A stretch of DNA of 64,000 nt, from assembly GCA_017561825.1 (NCBI GenBank), contig JAFZBK010000056.1, positions 62,001-126,000 of the forward strand, given 5' to 3'. This document shows positions 52,942 through 60,607 of the stretch, one piece after another (position 1 is the stretch's first letter; every line of letters starts with the position of its first letter). This stretch comes from Prevotella sp. Its GTDB lineage: Bacteria; Bacteroidota; Bacteroidia; Bacteroidales; Bacteroidaceae. Below the pieces are notes generated by a model. It saw nothing but the letters and a program-made list of their open reading frames with translations. It was not told where the DNA came from and did no database searches. A program made the translations under genes and the position numbers.

Positions 52942-53943
52942 ATGAAAGCAAGATATCTTTTTCCTCAAGATTACATGGCCGACCCTGCGGCCCACGTGTT
53001 TAACGGACGCCTATACGTCTATCCCAGCCACGACTGGGAGGCTGGTGCAGCCTTCGATGATGACGGCGGTCATTTCCAGATGAAAGACTATCACGTTCTT
53101 TCGTTGGATGACGTGATGGAAGGTGATGTTACCGATCATGGAGTTGTCCTCGATGTGAAGGATGTACCTTGGGCAGAGAAGCAGATGTGGGATAGCGATG
53201 TGGTGGAGAAAGACGGCAAGTACTACCTCATCTTCTCAGCCAAGGATTACAATGGTGTGTTCCATCTTGGCGTAGCAATCGCCGAGCGTCCTGAGGGTCC
53301 GTTCATTCCGCAGGAACATCCCATTCGCGGTGCTTACAGCATAGATCCCTGTATGTTCAAAGACGATGATGGACAGATCTATTGCTACTATGGCGGTTTG
53401 TGGGGTGGACAACTGCAGTGGAATGTGGCACCCCAGAAGGTGTTGAAGGAAGGTGTGGACCTTGGTCCCGCCCCCGATCGTAAGACGCAGCTCTTCACGG
53501 CTCCTGATATGCCAGCTCTGCCCAGTCTGATGGCTCGCATGAGTGATGACCTCCTGCAGTTTGCCGAGGCTCCACGCCCTGTGCTCATTGTCGATAAGGA
53601 TGGACAACCCCTGAAGGCAGGTGATCCTCATCGTTTTTTCGAGGCCAGCTGGATGCACAAGTACAACGGTAAGTACTACTTCAGCTACTCTACTGGCGAC
53701 AGTCATTATCTCTGCTATGCTATTGGTGACAATCCTTACGGCCCCTTCACCTATCAGGGTGTGATCTTGGAGCCTGTTGTGGGCTGGACCACCCACCATT
53801 GTATTGTGGAGTACAAAGGCAAGTGGTATCTGTTCCATCACGACTGCGTACCCTCTAACGACATCACCCATCTGCGTTCCCTGAAAGTCATGCCACTGGA
53901 GTATGATGAGGAAGGAAACATCAAGACCATGGTGAGCGAGTAA
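52942..53943 (+). CDS. Intracellular GH43 glycosidase (beta-xylosidase/arabinofuranosidase)
   Basis: 333 aa with no signal peptide, so cytoplasmic. A five-bladed beta-propeller typical of GH43: base Asp14 in YMADPAAHVFNGRLYVYPSH, the pKa-modulating Asp in YSIDPCMFKDDDGQIYCYYG (near 135) and the acid Glu likely in FFEASWMHKYNGKYYFSYS (near 234). It would release xylose or arabinose from short oligosaccharides that the upstream transporter imports. The exact subfamily specificity cannot be read from sequence alone. Confidence 0.9.
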   Translation: MKARYLFPQDYMADPAAHVFNGRLYVYPSHDWEAGAAFDDDGGHFQMKDYHVLSLDDVMEGDVTDHGVVLDVKDVPWAEKQMWDSDVVEKDGKYYLIFSAKDYNGVFHLGVAIAERPEGPFIPQEHPIRGAYSIDPCMFKDDDGQIYCYYGGLWGGQLQWNVAPQKVLKEGVDLGPAPDRKTQLFTAPDMPALPSLMARMSDDLLQFAEAPRPVLIVDKDGQPLKAGDPHRFFEASWMHKYNGKYYFSYSTGDSHYLCYAIGDNPYGPFTYQGVILEPVVGWTTHHCIVEYKGKWYLFHHDCVPSNDITHLRSLKVMPLEYDEEGNIKTMVSE

Positions 53944-54017
53944 CAGGTTTTTTGGAAATTATACAACAATAAACATCAGTCACCAAATCCTATTCTTCGT
54001 TAATCAACGTCAAAGGA

Positions 54018-54049
54018 TTGGTGTATGTCGATGGAATCGCTTATATTTG
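54018..54049 (+). promoter_or_regulatory. Promoter of the carboxypeptidase-regulatory-like gene
   Basis: TTG (54018-54020), 21 bp, TATATTTG (54042-54049), 17 bp before the ATG at 54067. Confidence 0.65.
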
Positions 54050-54066
54050 CATCATAATTTGCAAAT

Positions 54067-54639
54067 ATGCGTAAAAAGGTTGTAATCATAGGGATAAGAA
54101 GAACGGGCATTAGTATAACACTGATGCTCGCTCTTCTTGTTTTCCCCACCTTCCTCATGGCACAAGAGAAGGGGGTGGCAACCGACTCGCTTGTCGATAA
54201 GAAAACTAAACATCGTGTGATCTGGGTGGCGGATGTTGAATCCAGACGACCGCTGAGGAATGTGACGATCCAATTGGACCGTCGTACGGAAAAGGTGCAG
54301 ACGGAGTGGGGTGGAAGGTTCATATTGAAAAACGATAGCTTTCAGACCATGACGCTCACACATCCCAGCTACCTCACCCGCGTCATTGAACAGAAAGAGG
54401 GAGTGCCCGACACGATCTTCCTCTTGCCCTCAGGACAGCAGCTGGCCGAAGTGTTGGTTATCGGACATGCACCCAAACCTGCTGTAACCGCGGAGGATGT
54501 GCGTAAATATGCTGCAGAAAACTATACTCCTTCCGGCAGCAGTGGAGTCTCGTTCGATTTTTTCGATTTGATCGATGTAAAAGGACGAAAACACAAGAAA
54601 CGGGCGAAGAAGATGAAGGAGATCATGGAGGACTATTAA
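54067..54639 (+). CDS. Exported carboxypeptidase-regulatory-like domain protein
   Basis: 190 aa. A signal peptide or anchor (about 10-33, ending FLMAQ) is followed by a carboxypeptidase-regulatory-like beta-sandwich (about 48-125, VADVESRRPLRNVTIQLDRR, WGGRFILKNDSFQTMTLTHP). A C-terminal region, partly basic, follows (GRKHKKRAKKMKEIM). This beta domain is common at the N-terminus of Bacteroidota receptors, but here it stands alone. No function is assigned. The stop overlaps that of recO on the other strand by 3-4 bp. Confidence 0.75.
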   Translation: MRKKVVIIGIRRTGISITLMLALLVFPTFLMAQEKGVATDSLVDKKTKHRVIWVADVESRRPLRNVTIQLDRRTEKVQTEWGGRFILKNDSFQTMTLTHPSYLTRVIEQKEGVPDTIFLLPSGQQLAEVLVIGHAPKPAVTAEDVRKYAAENYTPSGSSGVSFDFFDLIDVKGRKHKKRAKKMKEIMEDY

Positions 54640-55361
54640 CCCCAAGTCTCTTTCATTACTCCTAACGACTTCAGTTCAGGGAAGTCGGGAACATGCAGAC
54701 GATAATAAGTAATAAGGACATCGATGATGCGGTTACGGTCATCATGACTCATCTTAAACAAGTGCATCGACTCATAGTTCATGCGCATCAGGGTACTGAT
54801 ACGACTGGAGTCCTCCTGGTTGAGGAAATCGGAATGTAAGGGGGCATGGGCAGTGAATGAGGCGGCACGCATATCAAAGTAGTCACCCGACTGATAATCC
54901 TCGATGTTCGGAAAGAAACCGATGAACCTGCTCATGCGCATCATGAAGACCAGATGGAAGTTGGCGAACGATTCCTTGCAGCCATCGAGCCACAGGATGC
55001 TGTGTTCCAAATAGGCAAAGAGGGCTTCGTTCTGCTGTTCGCCACGGGTACTGTAATACAAAAACTCTGCTAAGAACAGGGCGATGCTGAGCTTATAAGG
55101 ATCGAAAGGGATGGAAGAGTAGGAAACAGCCATCCGTGCATCTCTGAGATGCTGCAGCTGTGCTTTAGGACGGATATCCAGCTCCACCTCAAGGATGTTC
55201 AGCGGTTGGAAATATTGCTTCTTCAGTTTTCCTTTTGCAGTCTTGGGGATGTGGGTAACGATAGAAACCCTACCGTCACTCTCAGTAAACAGATCGATGA
55301 TCATCTTCTGCTCACCATATTTCAAAACCCTGAGCACAATTGCCCTCGTCTTTGTTATCAT
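54636..55361 (-). CDS. recO: DNA repair protein RecO
   Basis: 241 aa from the ATG at 55361 (MITKTRAIVLRVLKYGEQKM). N-terminal OB fold (1-80: IDLFTESDGRVSIVTHIPKT, FQPLNILEVELDIRPKAQL) and helical C-terminal domain (FLAEFLYYSTRGEQQNEALF, FANFHLVFMMRMSRFIGFFP). RecO with RecR loads RecA on SSB-coated DNA. The usual C-terminal zinc ribbon cysteines are absent, as is common in this phylum. The -7 element lies only 5 bp before the ATG, so the mRNA may be leaderless. Confidence 0.92.
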   Translation of the reverse strand: MITKTRAIVLRVLKYGEQKMIIDLFTESDGRVSIVTHIPKTAKGKLKKQYFQPLNILEVELDIRPKAQLQHLRDARMAVSYSSIPFDPYKLSIALFLAEFLYYSTRGEQQNEALFAYLEHSILWLDGCKESFANFHLVFMMRMSRFIGFFPNIEDYQSGDYFDMRAASFTAHAPLHSDFLNQEDSSRISTLMRMNYESMHLFKMSHDDRNRIIDVLITYYRLHVPDFPELKSLGVMKETWG

Positions 55362-55366
55362 GTCTG

Positions 55367-55374
55367 CAAAAGTA
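55367..55374 (-). promoter_or_regulatory. -7 element of recO
   Basis: TACTTTTG on minus, ending 5 bp before the start codon. No good -33 element is evident at the normal distance. Confidence 0.5.
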
Positions 55375-55413
55375 GTAAAAATCAGGCGATAAGAGAAAAA
55401 ATCCGTGAGAAAA

Positions 55414-55445
55414 TTTGCAGGATACAAATAATTAGCGTACCTTTG
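55414..55445 (+). promoter_or_regulatory. Promoter of tRNA-Glu/rpsT
   Basis: TTTG (55414-55417), 20 bp, TACCTTTG (55438-55445): full consensus, 20 bp before the tRNA. Confidence 0.85.
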
Positions 55446-55465
55446 CACCCGCTTTCAGAGCAAAC

Positions 55466-55537
55466 GGTCCCTTCGTCTATCGGTTAGGACGAGAGATTTT
55501 CATTCTCTAAAGAGGAGTTCGACTCTCCTAGGGACTA
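55466..55537 (+). tRNA. tRNA-Glu (TTC)
   Basis: Cloverleaf: acceptor GGTCCCT/AGGGACT, D arm GTCT...GGAC, anticodon stem AGAGA/TCTCT with loop TTTTCAT (anticodon TTC), T arm AGGAG-TTCGACT-CTCCT, discriminator A. CCA is not encoded. No terminator separates it from rpsT, so the tRNA may be processed from a transcript that also carries rpsT. Confidence 0.95.
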
Positions 55538-55695
55538 CAATCCGTCATCGCGCAGGGATGCGCTAACGAGAGATTCCCATGTGGTGCTTTCGTGACAAGG
55601 TGCCGGAGGGTCCGCAAGGATCCGCAAGGGCAGCAGAGATTGTGTAAGACCCAGCTTGAGAAAATTAAAGATTAAACATTAAACATTAAAAAAAG
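55538..55695 (+). promoter_or_regulatory. Leader region of rpsT, with heptamer array
   Basis: 158 bp without a gene between tRNA-Glu and rpsT. The first part is GC-rich with self-pairing potential (CGCGCAGGGATGCGC) and the tandem GTCCGCAAGGATCCGCAAGG around 55609-55629. The last part (55664-55691) is ATTAAAG, ATTAAAC, ATTAAAC, ATTAAAA heptamers ending just before the ATG. A ribosomal-protein leader structure is possible but not shown. Confidence 0.55.
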
Positions 55696-55950
55696 ATGGC
55701 AAATCACAAATCATCCATGAAGAGAATTCGTCAGACAAAGACGAGAACGTTGCACAACCGCTATTATGCCAAGACAATGCGTAATGCCGTACGTAAACTG
55801 CGTGCAATGACAGACAAAGAAGAGGCAATCAAACTGTATCCCAGCGTACAGAAGATGCTGGATAAGCTGGCTAAGACCAACGTTATCCACAAGAACAAGG
55901 CTGCAAACTTGAAGTCAAGTCTCTGCAAGCACATCAATAAACTGGGATAA
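55696..55950 (+). CDS. rpsT: Ribosomal protein S20
   Basis: 84 aa, the normal length. [20 protein letters not shown] is the family start. Strongly basic helices continue to [13 protein letters not shown]. It binds 16S rRNA early in 30S assembly. It probably shares a transcript with the upstream tRNA-Glu and has its own terminator. Confidence 0.97.
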   Translation: MANHKSSMKRIRQTKTRTLHNRYYAKTMRNAVRKLRAMTDKEEAIKLYPSVQKMLDKLAKTNVIHKNKAANLKSSLCKHINKLG

Positions 55951-55971
55951 TACATAGGATCCAAGGAATTG

Positions 55972-56010
55972 ACGGGGCCACATCTACGGATGAGGTCCCG
56001 TTTCTTTTTA
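55972..56010 (+). terminator. Terminator of rpsT
   Basis: ACGGGGCC (55972-55979) pairs with GGTCCCGT (55994-56001) with one G-U, followed by TTCTTTTTAT. Confidence 0.82.
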
Positions 56011-56070
56011 TGCTAATCTCCTTCCTCTTTGCTCCTTTCTTCTTCCTCGTTTTTTTTGTTTTTTTATCAT

Positions 56071-56109
56071 CTAAATACTTTAGTATTTAGGTTTTTTTTC
56101 GTACCTTTG
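56071..56109 (+). promoter_or_regulatory. gyrB promoter with inverted repeat
   Basis: TACCTTTG (56102-56109), 26 bp before the gyrB start. Just upstream is the near-perfect inverted repeat CTAAATACT-TT-AGTATTTAG (56071-56090), followed by GTTTTTTTTC. The dyad covers the -33 region, so it may be an operator; the T run also lets it act as a terminator. Confidence 0.65.
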
Positions 56110-56135
56110 CATACCATATAAGCAAATAACTAGAA

Positions 56136-58103
56136 ATGGAAGAAATTCAGAACAACGGAAATTATTCTGCGAGTAACATCCAGGTCCTTGAAGGCTTGGA
56201 GGCAGTACGTAAGCGTCCTGCCATGTATATCGGTGACATCAGCGAGAAAGGTCTGCACCATCTGGTGAACGAAACGGTGGATAACTCCATCGATGAGGCG
56301 ATGGCAGGCTATTGTACGCATATTGAGGTGACCATCAACGAAGATAACTCCATCACGGTACAAGATAACGGTCGTGGTATCCCTGTGGATGAACACGAGA
56401 AGATGCATAAGTCGGCCTTGGAGGTGGTGATGACTGTGCTACACGCCGGTGGTAAGTTCGACAAGGGCTCTTACAAGGTGTCAGGCGGTTTGCACGGAGT
56501 GGGTGTGAGCTGTGTGAACGCCCTTTCATCACACATGCTGTCACAGGTATATCGTGACGGAAAGATCTACCAGCAGGAATACGAGAAGGGTAAGCCCCTG
56601 TATCCTGTCAAGGTGGTAGGAGAAACGGAGCTCAGAGGAACGCGTCAGCAGTTCTGGCCAGATCCCACCATATTCACCACCACGGTGTATCAATGGGACA
56701 TTATCGCACGCCGTATGCGCGAGTTGGCATTCCTGAATGCGGGCATCACCATTACCTTGGTGGATCTGCGTCCTAATGAGGAAGGGAAGACCAAGAAGGA
56801 GGTGTTCCATGCGCAGGAAGGACTGAAGGAGTTCGTGCGCTACGTGGATCGCCATCGTACACATCTCTTTGATGATGTAATCTATTTGAAGACAGAGAAG
56901 CAGGGTATTCCCATTGAGGTGGCTGTGATGTACAACACCGACTACAGCGAGAATATCCATTCGTACGTGAACAATATCAATACAATCGAGGGTGGTACGC
57001 ACCTGACGGGTTTCCGTATGGCACTCACCCGTACGCTGAAGAGCTACGCCGATGGTGATCCTTCTATCTCGAAGCAGATCGAGAAGGCAAAGATCGAGAT
57101 TGCCGGAGAGGACTTCCGCGAAGGTCTTACGGCCGTAATCTCCATCAAGGTGGCAGAGCCGCAGTTTGAGGGTCAGACCAAGACGAAGCTGGGTAACAGC
57201 GAGGTGGCTGGTGCCGTTCAGCAGGCTGTAGGTGAGGCGTTGGCAAACTATCTGGAGGAGCATCCGAAGGAGGCCAAGCAGATCTGCGACAAGGTGATTC
57301 TTGCTGCTACGGCTCGTATCGCTGCCCGTAAGGCTCGTGAAAGCGTGCAGCGTAAGAACCCGATGAGTGGTGGTGGACTGCCAGGTAAGTTAGCAGACTG
57401 CTCGAACAAGGATCCGAAGGAATGCGAGATCTTCCTCGTGGAGGGTGACTCCGCAGGTGGCTCCGCCAAGCAGGGTCGTGACCGCTATACACAGGCTATC
57501 CTCCCGCTGCGTGGTAAAATCCTCAATGTGGAGAAGGTTCAGTGGCATCGTGTGTTCGAGGCTGAGTCAGTAATGAACATCATCCAGAGTATCGGCGTTC
57601 GCTTTGGTGTTGACGGCGAAGGTGACCGTGAGGCAAACATCGACAAACTGCGCTACGACAAGATCATCATCATGACCGATGCCGACGTCGATGGTTCTCA
57701 CATCGACACTCTGATCATGACACTCTTCTACCGCTTCATGCCGAAGGTGATCCAGGAAGGTCATCTGTATATCGCTACGCCACCTCTTTATAAATGTACC
57801 TATAAGAAGGTGAGCGAGTACTGCTATACGGAACAGCAACGACAGGCGTTTATTGACAAGTATGTGGCAGGCGACGAAAACAGTAACCAGTTGCATACAC
57901 AGCGCTACAAAGGTTTGGGTGAGATGAATCCAGAACAGTTGTGGGAGACCACCATGGATCCGTCAACACGACTGCTGAAGCAGGTTACCATCGAGAATGC
58001 TGCTGAGGCGGACGAGATATTCTCCATGCTCATGGGCGATGATGTGGAACCGCGCCGCGAGTTCATCGAACAAAACGCTACTTACGCGAACATCGATGCT
58101 TAA
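56136..58103 (+). CDS. gyrB: DNA gyrase subunit B
   Basis: 655 aa. GHKL ATPase domain (QVLEGLEAVRKRPAMYIGDI, VDNSIDEAMAGYC, VQDNGRGIPVD, GGKFDKGSYKVSGGLHGVGV), transducer domain (QTKTKLGNSEVAGAVQQAVG), and TOPRIM domain with EIFLVEGDSAGGSAKQGRDR, PLRGKILNVEK and DADVDGSHI. The C-terminal end has RYKGLGEMNPEQLWETTMDP. It lacks the insertion seen in E. coli GyrB, consistent with Bacteroidota. GyrB with GyrA introduces negative supercoils. ATP- and supercoiling-dependent control could act at the promoter dyad. Confidence 0.97.
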   Translation: MEEIQNNGNYSASNIQVLEGLEAVRKRPAMYIGDISEKGLHHLVNETVDNSIDEAMAGYCTHIEVTINEDNSITVQDNGRGIPVDEHEKMHKSALEVVMTVLHAGGKFDKGSYKVSGGLHGVGVSCVNALSSHMLSQVYRDGKIYQQEYEKGKPLYPVKVVGETELRGTRQQFWPDPTIFTTTVYQWDIIARRMRELAFLNAGITITLVDLRPNEEGKTKKEVFHAQEGLKEFVRYVDRHRTHLFDDVIYLKTEKQGIPIEVAVMYNTDYSENIHSYVNNINTIEGGTHLTGFRMALTRTLKSYADGDPSISKQIEKAKIEIAGEDFREGLTAVISIKVAEPQFEGQTKTKLGNSEVAGAVQQAVGEALANYLEEHPKEAKQICDKVILAATARIAARKARESVQRKNPMSGGGLPGKLADCSNKDPKECEIFLVEGDSAGGSAKQGRDRYTQAILPLRGKILNVEKVQWHRVFEAESVMNIIQSIGVRFGVDGEGDREANIDKLRYDKIIIMTDADVDGSHIDTLIMTLFYRFMPKVIQEGHLYIATPPLYKCTYKKVSEYCYTEQQRQAFIDKYVAGDENSNQLHTQRYKGLGEMNPEQLWETTMDPSTRLLKQVTIENAAEADEIFSMLMGDDVEPRREFIEQNATYANIDA

Positions 58104-58108
58104 ATACC

Positions 58109-58144
58109 AAGACCGCAGATGCCTCGCGCACTGCGGTCTTTTTT
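58109..58144 (+). terminator. Terminator of gyrB
   Basis: AAGACCGCA (58109-58117) pairs with TGCGGTCTT (58132-58140), then TTTTG. Four bases later the heptamer-armed element begins. Confidence 0.9.
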
Positions 58145-58147
58145 GAG

Positions 58148-58241
58148 GTGAGAGGCAAGAGAATAGATTCTGAGATGATGGCAATAAGAAATAGGTTTCG
58201 TATGCAAGCAGGAATGCTATTCTCTTGCTTCTTGCCTCTTT
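58148..58241. repeat. Heptamer-armed element at the 5' end of the GH95 gene
   Basis: The left arm GAGAGGCAAGAGAATA (58149-58164) is complementary to TATTCTCTTGC...CTCTT at 58219-58241 once one 7-bp unit (TTCTTGC) is looped out. The box (minus strand, 58159-58177) reads CATCTCAGAATCTATTCTC. The right arm encodes the hydrophobic signal-peptide core. Confidence 0.8.
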
Positions 58242-60601
58242 TTGCTGGCGCTCAGGAGCAGTGTGCCATGCGGTTGTGGTATGATCAGCCCGCACACTTC
58301 TTCGAGGAGTCGTTGCCCATTGGCAATGGAAAGATGGGAGCCCTGCTCTATGGTGGGGTGGATACAGATTCGCTGTACCTGAATGATATCACGTTGTGGA
58401 CAGGACAGCCTGTTGACCGCAACGAGGATGAGGGTGCCTCGAAGTGGGTGCCTGTGATTCGTGAGGCGCTGTTCAACGAGGATTATGCCAAGGCCGACTC
58501 CCTTCAACGTCATCTGCAGGGGCACGACTCGCAGTTCTACCAGCCCTTGGGGATGATCTATATAAAGGATAATAACCCGGGAACTGTAAGCGGGTATTAT
58601 CGTTCATTGAGCCTGGATAGTGCGCTTTCTACGGTTACTTATTTTCGTAACGGGGTGCAATATACCAGAGAATATCTGGCCTCCAATCCCGATAAGGTGA
58701 TTGCCGTACATCTCACTGCCAATCATAGCGCATCTATTAACTGTAGTATCTCCTTATCTTCACAGGTGCCGCATCGAATTAAGGCGAGCAACAAACAACT
58801 CACCATGTTAGGACATGCCATTGGTGATGAGAAGAACAGCATTCATTTCTGTTCCATCCTCCGTGTGGATCATCAAGGGGGAGCAGTAACGGTGACTGAT
58901 TCCACCTTGCTGCTTCGTGATGTGGATGAGGCAACCATCTATCTGGTGAACGAGACGAGCTTCAACGGTTTCGACAAACATCCTGTCAAGGAAGGTGCTG
59001 ACTATCTCAACAAAGCCACGGATGAGGCTTGGCATTTGGTGAACTGTACGTGGGAGGAGATTCGTGAACGACATATCAATGATTATCGACAATTCTTCTC
59101 ACGGGTGGAGCTAGCATTTGATGGAGCTAAGTATGATAGTCAGCGGACTACCGCACAGCAGTTAAAGGACTATACCGACAGAAAGGAAAAGAACCCATAT
59201 CTGGAAACACTGTATTTCCAATATGGTCGTTACCTCCTCATCAGCTGCTCACGTACCCCAGGCGTTCCTGCAAACCTGCAGGGATTATGGGCACCGCAAA
59301 AATGGTCGCCTTGGCGAGGGAACTACACAGTGAACATCAACCTCGAAGAGAACTACTGGCCCGCCTTTGTTGCCAATCTTGCTGAGATGGCAGCACCATT
59401 AGATGACTTCATCCAAGCGCTCTCCACAAACGGAGCTTTCACGGCAAAGAACTACTATGGGATTCATGAGGGATGGTGCAGCAGTCATAACTCTGATATC
59501 TGGGCCATGACGAATCCTGTAGGTGCCAAACATGGTGTTCCAATGTGGGCGAACTGGAACTTAGGTGGCGCATGGCTGGTGAATACCTTATGGGAGAGAT
59601 ACTTGTTTACACAGGATGAGAGCTATCTGAGAAACACTGCTTATCCGTTGATGAAGGGTGCAGCGGAGTTCTGTATGGCCTGGCTCATAGAGAATCCGAA
59701 GAAACCTGGTGAGCTGATTACAGCTCCCAGCACATCTCCTGAGAATGAGTATATCACTGATAAAGGGTATCGTGGCACGACATGCTATGGAGGCACGGCA
59801 GATTTGGCCATCATCCGCGAACTGCTCACCAATACCATCAGTGCCCGAAACATCCTCCATCCGCATCCAACAGAAGAGGAGATCCATACACCTTATTATA
59901 TTGGTCTCGCTCAGAGTCTCCAACATCTGCATCCTTACACCATCGGACACATGGGGGATCTCAATGAGTGGTATTACGACTGGGATGACACGGATTTCAA
60001 GCACCGTCATCAGAGTCATCTGATTGGTCTCTACCCTGGGAACCATATCTCTCACCTCTCACCTCAAACCTCTCACCTCTTAAAAGCTTGTGAACGCTCT
60101 TTAGAGCTCAAGGGTGATGAGACCACAGGATGGAGCACGGGATGGCGCATTAATCTGTGGGCACGACTGAAGAATGGTGAGAAGGCGTATCAGATCTATC
60201 GTAAGCTGCTTACTGCTGTGGCACCTGAGCATGATAACACCCCCAACTACAGTCATGGTGGCGGTACCTATCCGAACCTCTTTGACGCGCATCCTCCCTT
60301 CCAGATCGATGGCAACTTCGGCGGAACGGCTGGTGTATGCGAGATGTTGGTACAGAGCACATCCGACCATCGTATTGAACTCCTTCCTGCCACACCGTTG
60401 GCATGGTCGTCAGGAAAGGTGAAAGGTATCTGTGCCCGTGGCGGTTATGTGGTGGATATGGTATGGAAGGAGGGTCGTGTGGTACAGGCTACCATCAAGA
60501 ACCTGACTTCCCAGAAACGCAGTGTGACACTTGTGGCCAATGGAAAAGAGCAGCAAGTGAAGATAAAAGGTAATAGTATTAAGATGATCCGTTTAAAATA
60601 G
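58175..60601 (+). CDS. GH95 family alpha-L-fucosidase/galactosidase, exported
   Basis: 808 aa from the ATG at 58175. The signal peptide (about 1-30, ending FAGAQE) is encoded largely by a repeat element. The GH95 N-terminal domain has MRLWYDQPAHFFEESLPIGN, GKMGALLYGGVDTDSLYLND and TLWTGQP. The (alpha/alpha)6 catalytic barrel follows, with PANLQGLWAPQKWSPWRGNY, TVNINLEENYWPAFVANLAE, PSTSPENEYI and HMGDLNEWYYDWDDTDFKHR. A C-terminal beta domain has IDGNFGGTAGVCEMLVQS and LPATPLAWSSGKVKGICARG. GH95 enzymes act on alpha-1,2-linked L-fucose or L-galactose on xyloglucan or host glycans. A CTCACCT heptamer array (60051-60080) encodes ISHLSPQTSHLL inside the catalytic region. An AraC gene follows 6 bp later. 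Confidence 0.92.
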   Translation: MMAIRNRFRMQAGMLFSCFLPLFAGAQEQCAMRLWYDQPAHFFEESLPIGNGKMGALLYGGVDTDSLYLNDITLWTGQPVDRNEDEGASKWVPVIREALFNEDYAKADSLQRHLQGHDSQFYQPLGMIYIKDNNPGTVSGYYRSLSLDSALSTVTYFRNGVQYTREYLASNPDKVIAVHLTANHSASINCSISLSSQVPHRIKASNKQLTMLGHAIGDEKNSIHFCSILRVDHQGGAVTVTDSTLLLRDVDEATIYLVNETSFNGFDKHPVKEGADYLNKATDEAWHLVNCTWEEIRERHINDYRQFFSRVELAFDGAKYDSQRTTAQQLKDYTDRKEKNPYLETLYFQYGRYLLISCSRTPGVPANLQGLWAPQKWSPWRGNYTVNINLEENYWPAFVANLAEMAAPLDDFIQALSTNGAFTAKNYYGIHEGWCSSHNSDIWAMTNPVGAKHGVPMWANWNLGGAWLVNTLWERYLFTQDESYLRNTAYPLMKGAAEFCMAWLIENPKKPGELITAPSTSPENEYITDKGYRGTTCYGGTADLAIIRELLTNTISARNILHPHPTEEEIHTPYYIGLAQSLQHLHPYTIGHMGDLNEWYYDWDDTDFKHRHQSHLIGLYPGNHISHLSPQTSHLLKACERSLELKGDETTGWSTGWRINLWARLKNGEKAYQIYRKLLTAVAPEHDNTPNYSHGGGTYPNLFDAHPPFQIDGNFGGTAGVCEMLVQSTSDHRIELLPATPLAWSSGKVKGICARGGYVVDMVWKEGRVVQATIKNLTSQKRSVTLVANGKEQQVKIKGNSIKMIRLK
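60051..60080. repeat. Heptamer array inside the GH95 gene
   Basis: CTCACCT, CTCACCT, CAAACCT, CTCACCT, CT in frame after ATATCT. Same unit as in sufS and in the DUF3109 gene. Confidence 0.88.
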
Positions 60602-60607
60602 AAGAAG

